Shown here: positions 14,078-22,819 of the stretch, one piece after another
How the letters are laid out: each line of letters begins with the position of its first letter
Numbering within the stretch: the first letter of the stretch is position 1
Source: a bacterium 1XD8-76
Lineage (GTDB): Bacteria; Bacillota; Clostridia; Lachnospirales; Lachnospiraceae
Length of the DNA stretch: 37,600 nt
Direction: 5' to 3'
NCBI GenBank assembly: GCA_003611955.1
Contig: RAZE01000029.1
Location: 1-37,600, forward strand
Notes under the pieces: model-generated
Told to the model about the DNA's origin: nothing
Databases searched by the model: none
The model's input: the letters and a program-made list of their open reading frames with translations, nothing else
Position numbers and translations under genes: made by a program

Positions 14078-15073
14078 ATGATATTTTGCACATTATTTGA
14101 CAGTAATTATATAGATAAGGGATTAGCATTATGTCACTCTTTGGAAAGTAATGTAAAAGAATATAGTCTGTATATTTTTTGCTTTGACAATAAATCTTTT
14201 GAAATATTGCAGAATTTAAGTTTACAAAATGTGATTCCTGTTCATTATTCTCAGATTGAAGATGATAAACTTTTAAAACTGAAGGAGAAGCGATCTAAGG
14301 CGGAATATTGTTGGACATGCACTCCGGTAATAATTGAGTATGTATTGGATCATTTTCAGGCAGATAATTGTACTTATATTGATGCAGACGTTTATTTTTT
14401 CGCTGATGCAGATGTATTGTATCAGGAAATAAAGCGGGCAGGGGCGAATATTGTTATTACAGAGCATCGTTTTGGTACAAATTTATGGAAAAAAAGATGG
14501 GAAAAAAAGAGTGGAAAATACTGTGTTGAGTTTAATTATTTTGATCAGAGTGAAAATGCCAGAAAAGCATTAGCATGGTGGAAAAAGAAATGTTTCGAAT
14601 GGTGTTATGCGCGATATGAAGCAGAAAGAATGGGAGATCAGAAATATTTAGAAAAATTTCCGGTTTTATTCCAGGGAGTTCATGCATTACAGCATTTAGG
14701 AGGAGGCGTGGCACCTTGGAATTTATATCAGTATAAACTGGATTCAATAAAGCAAAAGATCATGTTGAAAGAAAAAAAGACAGGAAGTAGTTTTCCGCTT
14801 ATCTTTTTTCATTTTCAGAATATACGTTATTTGTCGGAGAAAAATGTAAATATAAATTCGGGTACTTGTGATAAAAAATTAAAAAGAATGATATATTTTC
14901 CATATCTTCGTGAAATAGAAAAAAACAGAAAAATGCTTAAAGAACAATATGGATTAAGATTTCCTGTAAGGAAAAGTTATTCAAGCAACAGAGTAAAAGC
15001 ATTTATTCAAAAGTATATTATGCAATTTAAAGTAACTAGATTGTCGGATGTTATAAAGTTGGATAAATTATAG
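14078..15073 (+). CDS. GT-A fold glycosyltransferase (nucleotide-diphospho-sugar transferase-like)
   Basis: A 331-residue soluble protein beginning IFCTLFDSNYIDKGLALCHSL, the opening strand and helix of GT8/GT77-like transferases. TYIDADVYFF (near 105) contains the DxD metal-binding motif. The basic C-terminus may associate with the membrane. It probably adds one sugar to the lipid-linked repeat unit on the cytoplasmic side. It starts 2 nt after the ketoisomerase-like gene and is followed by a GT4 gene 11 nt later. Donor and acceptor cannot be inferred. Confidence 0.72.
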   Translation: MIFCTLFDSNYIDKGLALCHSLESNVKEYSLYIFCFDNKSFEILQNLSLQNVIPVHYSQIEDDKLLKLKEKRSKAEYCWTCTPVIIEYVLDHFQADNCTYIDADVYFFADADVLYQEIKRAGANIVITEHRFGTNLWKKRWEKKSGKYCVEFNYFDQSENARKALAWWKKKCFEWCYARYEAERMGDQKYLEKFPVLFQGVHALQHLGGGVAPWNLYQYKLDSIKQKIMLKEKKTGSSFPLIFFHFQNIRYLSEKNVNINSGTCDKKLKRMIYFPYLREIEKNRKMLKEQYGLRFPVRKSYSSNRVKAFIQKYIMQFKVTRLSDVIKLDKL

Positions 15074-15084
15074 GAAAAATCTAC

Positions 15085-16227
15085 ATGAAGGTTGTACATA
15101 TCGATTTAACAGGACCATTTACTGTAGGTATGAATTATCAGGAAAATATGCTGTCGGAAATAAATGCGATTGATGGAAATGAAGTGTATTTTATCGCAAC
15201 ACAGTATAAATGGGAAGCAGATAAAATCGTACAGGCAAAAGAATCTGAAGAGAAAACACTGGCAGGAGTTCAAATAATCAGAATGCCATTTGTAAAATTG
15301 GGACTGCCTCTCGTGACGGAACGTATCAGGCTTGTCAGAGGATTAGATTGCTTATTAGATAAACTTAGTCCTGATATTATTATGTTGCATGGATTTCAGA
15401 CAATGTCAGTGACCTTTATTACAAAATATGTCCGTAGAAATGTCGGCTGCAGGTTAATAGTTGATACACATTCGGATGAAATAAACAGTGCACCTAATTT
15501 TGTTTCTCGATATATTTTACATCGGATATTATATGGAAGTATGGCAAAAAGTGCACTGAAATATGTATCTAAAATATGGTGTATATCTTATGATGTTATG
15601 GACTTTTCACATGTAGTTTATGGGATACCATTTGATAAATTAGAATTTTTTCCGCTGGGAGGCATCATTTTCGAAGAAAAAGAATATTTAGAGAGAAGGA
15701 GTAATATCCGGGGACAGCATTTTATAGCTGAAAATGATATTTTGCTTGTTCATAGTGGAAAAATGAGTTGCAGCAAAAAAACAGTTGACCTTTTTAAGAT
15801 GTTGAAAAAGATTAAAAGCGATAGAATAAAAATGATACTTGTGGGGGAGATGGACACAGAAACAGAGGCGGTATATGTAAACGAAGCAAAAGAGGATAAA
15901 AGAATTATTTATGCAGGATGGAAAACAGGAGAAGAGCTTCTTTCGTATTTATGTGCGGCGGATATTTATGCGCAGCCGGGAACTCAGTCAGCAACAATGC
16001 AAAATGCTGCTTGCTGCAGATGTTCATTGATGCTGTACCCATATAAAAGTCATATTAAATTATTTGATGACAATGCTTTTTATGTGGAATCTGTAAAAGA
16101 TATGATAAAAGTTATGGACAAGATATTAAGCGATTCGTCTATTATTACACAATATAGGGCTCGATCATTTGCTATTGCAAAGGAGATGCTGGATTATAAA
16201 AAGCAGGCGGAATGGTTGTATGAGTGA
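15085..16227 (+). CDS. GT4-like glycosyltransferase
   Basis: A 380-residue GT-B protein. The N-terminal half begins MKVVHIDLTGPFTVGMNYQE and contains the DTHSDE segment; the C-terminal half has LLVHSGKMSCSKKT, MILVGEM and IIYAGW, the usual strands of a GT4 nucleotide-binding domain. The EX7E motif expected near AQPGTQSATMQNAA is not recognisable, since glutamines replace the acidic residues, so catalysis may differ from typical GT4 enzymes. ATG 15085 follows AGGA about 8 nt upstream. Its 3' end overlaps the polymerase gene by 8 nt. Confidence 0.75.
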   Translation: MKVVHIDLTGPFTVGMNYQENMLSEINAIDGNEVYFIATQYKWEADKIVQAKESEEKTLAGVQIIRMPFVKLGLPLVTERIRLVRGLDCLLDKLSPDIIMLHGFQTMSVTFITKYVRRNVGCRLIVDTHSDEINSAPNFVSRYILHRILYGSMAKSALKYVSKIWCISYDVMDFSHVVYGIPFDKLEFFPLGGIIFEEKEYLERRSNIRGQHFIAENDILLVHSGKMSCSKKTVDLFKMLKKIKSDRIKMILVGEMDTETEAVYVNEAKEDKRIIYAGWKTGEELLSYLCAADIYAQPGTQSATMQNAACCRCSLMLYPYKSHIKLFDDNAFYVESVKDMIKVMDKILSDSSIITQYRARSFAIAKEMLDYKKQAEWLYE

Positions 16228-17449
16228 AATAGTCAGAAAGTTGAATAATAAATCAATTTGCATAGTAATCATTTTCTCGTTAACAACGATATGGACGATA
16301 AGATATTCAACTTCAGAATTATATAATTATTTTGCATTGATAGAAGCCATTATGGCGTTAATTTTGATAGTGACGGAGTCAAAGCAAAAGCTGAAGACAG
16401 GAGAGGCTTTGGTTCTGTCAACTTTAGTGCTTTTCGCTGGGGGGGCGGTATGTTTAATATTAGTATTGAGTTCAGAAAAAATTCTTGATATGAAATATTT
16501 GGGTGTTCTATGCATATATTTGAGTCCGATCGTTTTTTTTCAATGGCTACAGCGAAAAAAGGATATTTATTTGCAAAGAACACTTTTATATATTGCTTTT
16601 TGTATCTGGGGTTATTATGGGATAAAACAAATAATATTTTATAGCCTGCATGCCGGAGCTGCAAGGCATTTAGCAGCTGATCCGCTTTATTATGGAAAGT
16701 TGGCAATAGGGGGAGGATATTTTTTTGCTTATGGAAGTGCGATATTAGCGGTATATTTTCTTGAGAGGCTGTGCTTTATTAAAAAAAGTCTGAATATAAT
16801 GGTGCTTTTTTTGATTTGTTTTATACATGTTTTAACGACAGAGTCCATGTTGACCACTATGTCAATGCTGCTGGGAATAGGACTGGTCATATTAAAAGTT
16901 ATAGCAAAAAAGATGCGTTTGAGCCTTTTTTCGATATTCATATTGATCATGGGAAGTATTTCCGTCTTATTTTTTTCGGGTGCTTTTAAAATAATTTTGA
17001 TGGAAGTATATGATTATTTTTCAGTGATAAGCAGACCGTATGCCTGGAGGATTGTAGAGATCATTGATTTGCTTTTGGGAAATGGAGTGGTTAAAGAAGG
17101 GGCAATTCAGCTTAGATGGGCGGTGTATAAAGAATCTATAGATAAAATTTTAGAATATCCATTGACGGGATCATTATTGAGCGGAAGATATTTTGGCGGC
17201 GGGGGTGGTCATAGTGAAGTTTTGGATGCGCTGGCACAATGGGGAGTCATGGTAGGCGGAATATATATATATATTTATATGGCGGCGATAAAAAATATAT
17301 ATAAATGGATTGATTGTAGATTATATCTTTTTCCTTGTGGATGTATGTTGCTTTTAAATCCGGTTGCAATATTTCATTTTTCATTTTGTATGTTTTTTAT
17401 GATACCGTTACAACAGGTTTTGGATAGGAAGATGGGAATATGCGAGTAG
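16220..17449 (+). CDS. O-antigen/capsule polymerase, Wzy-like membrane protein
   Basis: A 409-residue polytopic protein with about ten or more hydrophobic segments. A large loop with YFGGGGGHSEVLDALAQWGVM lies toward the C-terminus, matching the conserved GxHS..l...a.yG feature of Wzy/WaaL proteins. Wzy enzymes join lipid-linked repeat units outside the membrane. ATG 16220 is chosen because the stretch from 16169 lies inside the previous gene and is basic, unlike a membrane-protein start. It overlaps the GT4 genes on both sides (8 and 10 nt). It is the only clear polymerase in the window. Confidence 0.8.
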   Translation: MSEIVRKLNNKSICIVIIFSLTTIWTIRYSTSELYNYFALIEAIMALILIVTESKQKLKTGEALVLSTLVLFAGGAVCLILVLSSEKILDMKYLGVLCIYLSPIVFFQWLQRKKDIYLQRTLLYIAFCIWGYYGIKQIIFYSLHAGAARHLAADPLYYGKLAIGGGYFFAYGSAILAVYFLERLCFIKKSLNIMVLFLICFIHVLTTESMLTTMSMLLGIGLVILKVIAKKMRLSLFSIFILIMGSISVLFFSGAFKIILMEVYDYFSVISRPYAWRIVEIIDLLLGNGVVKEGAIQLRWAVYKESIDKILEYPLTGSLLSGRYFGGGGGHSEVLDALAQWGVMVGGIYIYIYMAAIKNIYKWIDCRLYLFPCGCMLLLNPVAIFHFSFCMFFMIPLQQVLDRKMGICE

Positions 17450-18549
17450 TTTTTGTGACAAATGTTTATCCAAACGATTTTGGGATAGCAGATGGCATAT
17501 TTGTTCATGAGCAGGCAAAGATGATGCAGGAAAAAGGTTGTGAGGTAGATGTTCTGTATATAGATCTGCGATCGGCACGAAAAAAGAGAAGATGGGGAAA
17601 AAGCCAGGAAGAGTATGAGGGAATAAATATTTTTCATTATTCCATTTTGCTTGGCCCCATTCCTATATTAATGGATATATTATATCTGATAGTTCAAAAA
17701 TGGGCATTGTATGATTATATTAAAAGGAACGGAATTCCAGATATTATACATGCACATTTTTATATAAATGCGTATTTTTCCAATGAATTAAAAAAGGAAT
17801 ATGGAATACGATATCTGATTACTGAACATTCTTCAGAACTATATCAACAGAAGATCAGCATGCTGCATAGGTATATCATTAAAAAAGCATATGATAATGC
17901 GGATTATGTTATTGCCGTCAGTGAGGCCTTGAAAAAAAGAATGGAAAGGTATACAGAAAGGGATATAGTGACGATTCCTAATATGTTATCTGACAAGTTT
18001 TATTATGATGGAAACAATAAAAAAGGTTTCCATTTTTTGTTTGTTGGTCATGTGATAGAAAGTAAAGGTGTGCGTATATTATTGGAGGCTTTCAATGAAT
18101 TGCAGCAATCGCTCAAAGATGTCTCTTTGACCATTGTCGGAGAAGGAGCATTGAAAAAGGAGTTGATGGAGTATGCAAAAAGCAGACATTTAGATGTGAT
18201 ATTTATGGGAGAAATTGCCCATGAATATTTACCGGATGTCTACAGAAAAAGCCATTGTTTTGTATTACCGTCTAAGATGGAGACGTTTGGCATTTCGTAT
18301 ATAGAAGCATTAGCCAGTGGAATTCCGGTTATAGCGACTAGATGTGGCGGGCCGGAAGAATTTATAAATACTGAAAATGGAATATTAATATCCGTTGACA
18401 GCAAAAAGGAATTATATGAGGCGATGAAAAAAATTTATGATAATATTATAGGCTATTCCGGGAAAGAAATCAGTGAAAATACGATAAAGAAATATGGAAA
18501 AGCAGCAGTTGGAGAAGCCCTGATGAAATTATATTTGGGGGATATATAG
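17440..18549 (+). CDS. GT4 glycosyltransferase
   Basis: A 369-residue GT-B enzyme with a full set of GT4 features: N-terminal VVFVTNVYPNDFGIADGIFVH, TEHSSELY, YVIAVSEALKKRM, then HFLFVGHVIESKGV, LTIVGEGALKKEL and METFGISYIEALASGIPVIAT, which supplies EX7E. It retains nucleotide sugar at the domain interface and should add one sugar to the lipid-linked unit. ATG 17440 overlaps the polymerase gene by 10 nt and has AGGAAG about 8 nt upstream. Confidence 0.85.
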   Translation: MRVVFVTNVYPNDFGIADGIFVHEQAKMMQEKGCEVDVLYIDLRSARKKRRWGKSQEEYEGINIFHYSILLGPIPILMDILYLIVQKWALYDYIKRNGIPDIIHAHFYINAYFSNELKKEYGIRYLITEHSSELYQQKISMLHRYIIKKAYDNADYVIAVSEALKKRMERYTERDIVTIPNMLSDKFYYDGNNKKGFHFLFVGHVIESKGVRILLEAFNELQQSLKDVSLTIVGEGALKKELMEYAKSRHLDVIFMGEIAHEYLPDVYRKSHCFVLPSKMETFGISYIEALASGIPVIATRCGGPEEFINTENGILISVDSKKELYEAMKKIYDNIIGYSGKEISENTIKKYGKAAVGEALMKLYLGDI

Positions 18550-18568
18550 CAGAGAAGCAGAACAAATA

Positions 18569-19693
18569 ATGAATATTTTAATATTGTCGTTGGCATATGC
18601 TCCGTTTTCCGGAGTAGGAGCCGCCAGAATGACCAGTTTATCTCAATACTTAACGGAGCAAGGGCACAAAGTAACTGTAGTATGTTATGACAGTAAAGTA
18701 TTTAATGAACAGGAGTTATTGCGTCCGATTCCGGAGAAAGTGAAACGTGTTGTTGTTGACAGACTTAATAATAGAATAAAGAATATAAACTATCTGAAAA
18801 ATCGTGTTTTAAAAACAGTAGAAAACGGGAAATTCAATATATGTATATCTTCCGTGGGACCTTATGAAACAATGTTTTTTATTCATGAATTGTGGAGGAA
18901 GTACAGACTGCCCTATGTGATTGATTATCGTGATCCGTGGCTCTATGAGAAAAGTACATTGGCGGAAAAAGGGATTATTGGATTAAAAGTTAAAATGCGC
19001 GATTTTTTGTGTCAGTTTGTGGAAAGAAGGGCAATTAAATATGCGGCTAAAATCGTAGAAGTAACGGATTACTGTAAGAGAGACTTAATACAGCGATATC
19101 ATTTATCTGACGATAAATGTCAGGTGATCTATAATGGTTACGAAAAAACTTTATTTCATGAGAAATATCCCAGAAAGGATTATCTGACCCTCGGCATAGC
19201 CGGAAAAATCTCATATAATGTCAGTGCGATGAAGCTGTTTTTGCAGACCTGTGGTGAGTTTACAGATTGTACGCGTCCGATACGAGTAAAGCATATTGGG
19301 AAGAAAGAAGGAGATTTACAGGAGGAATTTCCGGAAACATATAGAGAATGTGGAGTTAAAGGTTATCAAGAGACGATGGAAACACTCAGTGGAATGAATA
19401 TCCTCCTGATAGTGTATTCGCATCTCAGTGGTTTAGGAACAAAGATTTTTGATTATATCGCTTTGAATAAACCGATCATTTATATTGGAACAGCACCGTC
19501 AGAATTATCAGAGATGGTGAGAGGGTTTGAAAATGGATACGTGTGCGGTACAAAAGAGGAGATGACCAAAGTACTGAAAGGCCTTTTGGACAATTGTCCG
19601 AAAAAATTGACGGAAGAAAATCTGACAGAATATTCCAGGGAGTACCAGAATGCAAAATATGTGGAATTATTGGAAAAGTTAAGACGGAAATGA
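18569..19693 (+). CDS. GT4-like glycosyltransferase
   Basis: A 374-residue GT-B protein. The N-terminus ILILSLAYAPFSGVGAARMTSLSQYL and the VIDYRDPWLYEK segment are typical of glycosyltransferase 4-like domains acting on cell-surface glycans. GLGTKIFDYIALNKPIIYI marks the C-terminal donor-binding domain. It starts 19 nt after the previous gene with only a weak ribosome-binding site. Its specific sugar is not deducible. Confidence 0.8.
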   Translation: MNILILSLAYAPFSGVGAARMTSLSQYLTEQGHKVTVVCYDSKVFNEQELLRPIPEKVKRVVVDRLNNRIKNINYLKNRVLKTVENGKFNICISSVGPYETMFFIHELWRKYRLPYVIDYRDPWLYEKSTLAEKGIIGLKVKMRDFLCQFVERRAIKYAAKIVEVTDYCKRDLIQRYHLSDDKCQVIYNGYEKTLFHEKYPRKDYLTLGIAGKISYNVSAMKLFLQTCGEFTDCTRPIRVKHIGKKEGDLQEEFPETYRECGVKGYQETMETLSGMNILLIVYSHLSGLGTKIFDYIALNKPIIYIGTAPSELSEMVRGFENGYVCGTKEEMTKVLKGLLDNCPKKLTEENLTEYSREYQNAKYVELLEKLRRK

Positions 19694-19889
19694 GGATTCT
19701 ATAAATAAAATATCGAAGCAGGGAGATTATATTGATGCAATAAAAGAGTTTGCTTTAGATGAGAAAGTACTCGTAATCTTATGTTTCCAGGATATGGAAG
19801 AAAGCAAAAAAGAAGAATATGAAAAAAGGGCGGTAATACGGGCTTTCAGAGCTTCTGAGACCGCTCAAGAAAAAATGATTGGAGGCTAG
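19683..19889 (+). pseudogene. Open frame without start codon, possible gene remnant
   Basis: A 68-codon frame reads DSINKISKQGDYIDAIKEF and continues to QEKMIGG before TAG at 19887. Its composition is protein-like, and AGGGAG lies inside it near 19719, but there is no ATG, GTG or TTG in its first half; the first ATG is 19794 and gives only 31 residues. I do not recognise it. It is probably the end of a gene disrupted by an exchange between the GT4 and methyltransferase genes, or a coding stretch starting from an unusual ATT. Confidence 0.4.
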
Positions 19890-19895
19890 TCGTAT

Positions 19896-20534
19896 ATGGA
19901 AAAAGGTGCAGAACGTGAAAAAAGTTTAATGAAGCAGGATTATTTGACAGCAGGATATTTTAGTCAGAGGCAATGGAATTCTTTTTGCTTTCAATCAGGA
20001 GCAGTTTACAAGTTAATTCAGGAAGGGAATATTCTTGAAATAGGACAAGGTGCTGGGATTGTTGGGGGAGTACTTCGAAGTGTAGGATTTAATGTAGAAA
20101 GTTTAGACATAAATGAAAATCTTAGACCTACTTGGATTGGAGATATTTCATCAACAAATTTTTCTCTTGATAAAAAATACGATTGTGTAATATGTGCAGA
20201 GGTTTTGGAGCATATTACATTTGATAAATTCAATACATGTTTGGAGAATATTCAAAAACTGTCTAATAAATATGTGATTATAACCTTGCCTAATTGTGAG
20301 TATCATAATAAATTTATGGTACAAATAAATAATCATCATATAGGTTTAAAATTTGGAAAAAGATATGCGCCAATTGCAGCCATGCATTTCTGGGAATTAA
20401 ACTCTAATTCAAATTGTACAAACAATGAGGTCAGAAAAAAGATAAGCCATTTTTTTAAAATTATTGAAGAAGGAGAAATTTTTAATAACGAATATCATTA
20501 TTATTATATATTGGAAATAACATCTTCTATATAA
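19896..20534 (+). CDS. Class I SAM-dependent methyltransferase-like protein
   Basis: A 212-residue protein with the SAM-binding motif ILEIGQGAGIVGG (about 46-58), an acidic end of strand 2 in VESLDINE, and CAEVLEHI as motif for strand 4. VIITLPNCEYHNKF resembles strand 5 of class I methyltransferases. In a polysaccharide operon such enzymes commonly methylate a sugar or cap the chain, but the target is unknown. ATG 19896 has GGAGG at 19881-19885 with 10-nt spacing. The DNA is very AT-rich. Confidence 0.78.
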   Translation: MEKGAEREKSLMKQDYLTAGYFSQRQWNSFCFQSGAVYKLIQEGNILEIGQGAGIVGGVLRSVGFNVESLDINENLRPTWIGDISSTNFSLDKKYDCVICAEVLEHITFDKFNTCLENIQKLSNKYVIITLPNCEYHNKFMVQINNHHIGLKFGKRYAPIAAMHFWELNSNSNCTNNEVRKKISHFFKIIEEGEIFNNEYHYYYILEITSSI

Positions 20535-20613
20535 ATTTGCAAAGGATCTAAGAAAAAATGGATTTTTTTATATTGCATTTTAGCAGAAAATCCAGCAAGA
20601 AAAATAATAGCTG

Positions 20614-21927
20614 ATGAAAAGGGAGTACTTTATACTGAATCAATATATTAATATAGTAAAAAATTATTGTGACAAGGCAAGAAAATTAGGAGTTTTGGAA
20701 TATGTTTTGTCTGATATATTTCAAAAAGTAATAATTTTTGTAGGTGGTTTTGTCATTGTCCGAATTCTTACAAAAGAGGATTATGGAAGTTATACATATA
20801 TTCTAAATACATTTAATATTTTTTATTTGTTTGGGGACTTTGGTATATCTGCGGCTGTACTGCAATATGCGTCAGTAAATTATTTGAATGAAGAAAAAAG
20901 AAAAATGTATATTAGATATGGCAGAAATGTATTGCGAATAGTTTCCGGATTATCTGTTGTCGGCATTTTTCTAATATCTTTTGTCTATAGATTTACTATT
21001 GAGGGGACAAGAGAGCTATTTTGTCTATTGATTTTTTTACCTGCATTTAAGAATGAAATAAATTACTTTCAAATGATATTACGTGTAGAGCTTCGCAACA
21101 AAATATATGCAGGTATTAATTTCATGGCTACCATTATCCATTATATTGCATTAATAGGGATGGCCATTTTTATGGGATTAGAAGGTGCAGTTGCGGCGGT
21201 CTATCCAGAAGTGTTAGTTGTTTTAATCATGTATATAGTTGCCATAAAACCAACTACAACATATCAAAATATTAATGTAGATTTTACACAGGAAGAGAAG
21301 AAAATATTTTGGAAATTTGCAATTTTGATGCAGATAAATCAAATGTCGCTTGCAGTGTTAAATTATCTGGATATATATTGTCTGGGAATTACGATAAAGC
21401 AGCCGGAAATAATTGCAGAATATAAAGTGGCTTCAACTATTCCAACGGCACTTTATTTTATACCTAAAAGTATTATGTTTTTTATGGTGCCACTTATGGG
21501 GAGAAAAAAACAAAACCTTGATTGGACGAAGAAAGCTTTTGGGAAAATTGTTTTTATAAATTTTATACTGTGTTTAAGTATTACAATTATATTTTCCGGT
21601 TTTTCCAGCGTTATTATAAGAATTGTATATGGGACTAAATATGCTGGTTCCCGTATGAGCTTTTTAGTACTGCTGATAGGTTTTGTAGTATATGGAGTGT
21701 TGCAGGCGCCGGCCAGTAATATTCTTGTAGTTCAGGAGAAACTGAAAGTAATTATTTTCACATCTGTTATGGGAGCAGTTTTAAATATTATTTTGAATAT
21801 CTGGCTTATTAATATGGTGGGTTCTGTTGGAGCGGCAATTGCGACGCTGCTTTCACATTTATTTGTTGGTGGAATTCTGACATTATATTTGGTAGTGCTA
21901 TTTAGAAGAAATAAATATAAAAAATAA
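20614..21927 (+). CDS. Wzx-like oligosaccharide flippase (first copy)
   Basis: A 437-residue polytopic protein with 12-14 hydrophobic segments and the N-terminal pattern FGDFGISAAVLQYAS near residue 75, typical of Polysacc_synt/MOP-family flippases. YGVLQAPASNILVVQEK and AAIATLLSHLFVGGILTLYL form its C-terminal half. It would move the undecaprenyl-linked repeat unit across the membrane. ATG 20614 has a poor upstream site; a strong GGGAG sits just inside the gene at 20621-20625, so the true start might be slightly downstream. A second flippase gene lies at 28957. Confidence 0.83.
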   Translation: MKREYFILNQYINIVKNYCDKARKLGVLEYVLSDIFQKVIIFVGGFVIVRILTKEDYGSYTYILNTFNIFYLFGDFGISAAVLQYASVNYLNEEKRKMYIRYGRNVLRIVSGLSVVGIFLISFVYRFTIEGTRELFCLLIFLPAFKNEINYFQMILRVELRNKIYAGINFMATIIHYIALIGMAIFMGLEGAVAAVYPEVLVVLIMYIVAIKPTTTYQNINVDFTQEEKKIFWKFAILMQINQMSLAVLNYLDIYCLGITIKQPEIIAEYKVASTIPTALYFIPKSIMFFMVPLMGRKKQNLDWTKKAFGKIVFINFILCLSITIIFSGFSSVIIRIVYGTKYAGSRMSFLVLLIGFVVYGVLQAPASNILVVQEKLKVIIFTSVMGAVLNIILNIWLINMVGSVGAAIATLLSHLFVGGILTLYLVVLFRRNKYKK

Positions 21928-21959
21928 TTAATATAGTGTGAACAAATTAAATACACTAA

Positions 21960-22556
21960 GTGGATAGCGTGGTAATAAAAAGAATGATTCAAAGTAAAGA
22001 AGAATATAAAGAATATTATAGAGAAGACGTGAGAGCAACCGGATTAAGTGGGAAATGGAGCTTCCAGAAGATAAAAGATCGGAGATATAAGTTTTACAAG
22101 ATACTGAGAAAGGCGGAGTATTATACTAATTGCAGAAAAGATATATTGGGAAAGATATATGGAAAAGTGATTCGGTTTCGTTATCATAGATTGTGTGAGA
22201 AGTATATGTGGACGATTCCAATTAATGTTTTTGGGAAAGGGCTGCAGTTGGTACATACAGGTCCTATTATTGTGAACGGATCTGCCAGAGTGGGAGAATA
22301 TGCAAGAGTGCATGTGGGGGTCAATATAGGTTCAGCATATGCGAAAGGAAAAGCGGGAGCTCCACAGATAGGGGACAGATGCTATTTTGGACCGGGAGCT
22401 AAAGTGTTCGGTCCCATTGTAATTGGAGACGAAGTTGCGATAGGAGCGAATGCGGTAGTAAATGAGTCATTTCCCGAAGGGAAATGTACAATAGGGGGGG
22501 TACCGGCCAAAAAAATATCTGATAATACAAGCGACAGGTATATTTTGACGGTATAG
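21960..22556 (+). CDS. Left-handed beta-helix acetyltransferase (serine acetyltransferase-like)
   Basis: A 198-residue protein with a basic helical N-terminus (1-90) and a hexapeptide-repeat region (about 95-185): LVHTGPIIVNGSARVGEYAR, VHVGVNIG, IGDRCYFGPGAKVFG, VIGDEVAIGANAVV. The end GGVPAKKI is typical of CysE-like and sugar O-acetyltransferases. It probably O-acetylates a sugar of the repeat unit. The start is uncertain: GTG 21960 and ATG 21984 are both in frame and neither has a good ribosome-binding site. Confidence 0.75.
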   Translation: MDSVVIKRMIQSKEEYKEYYREDVRATGLSGKWSFQKIKDRRYKFYKILRKAEYYTNCRKDILGKIYGKVIRFRYHRLCEKYMWTIPINVFGKGLQLVHTGPIIVNGSARVGEYARVHVGVNIGSAYAKGKAGAPQIGDRCYFGPGAKVFGPIVIGDEVAIGANAVVNESFPEGKCTIGGVPAKKISDNTSDRYILTV

Positions 22557-22557
22557 A

Positions 22558-22800
22558 ATGACATTTGATGGTATTAGAAGAATGTATCAAGGCGAAGAGG
22601 TGATAAGATTACTGGAAAATGGAGATGGAAATATTAAGGATAAAGTCGGTTCCCTATATGGGAGCTTTTTTTATATCTTTACAGATGAAACAGATCGAAG
22701 TTATCTGGTGACTGATTGGATACGAAGCCGGCTTCTCTTAATATATAGCGTAGATCTATTGGTTGCGGATAAATTTCTGAAATTTTTAGAAAAGAACTGA
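22558..22800 (+). CDS. Small protein, possible remnant of an asparagine synthetase-type glutaminase domain
   Basis: An 80-residue frame beginning 1 nt after the acetyltransferase stop. The sequence IKDKVGSLYGSFFYIFTDE then VTDWIRSRLLLIY is reminiscent of the G.F.f...d....l.tDr.G..plyY pattern in the class II glutaminase domain of asparagine synthetases. It lacks an N-terminal catalytic Cys and any synthetase domain. It may be a short functional protein or a leftover from an excised amidotransferase. No clear ribosome-binding site is visible. The resemblance is weak. Confidence 0.45.
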   Translation: MTFDGIRRMYQGEEVIRLLENGDGNIKDKVGSLYGSFFYIFTDETDRSYLVTDWIRSRLLLIYSVDLLVADKFLKFLEKN

Positions 22801-22819
22801 GGAAGGGATGGATGTGTAA

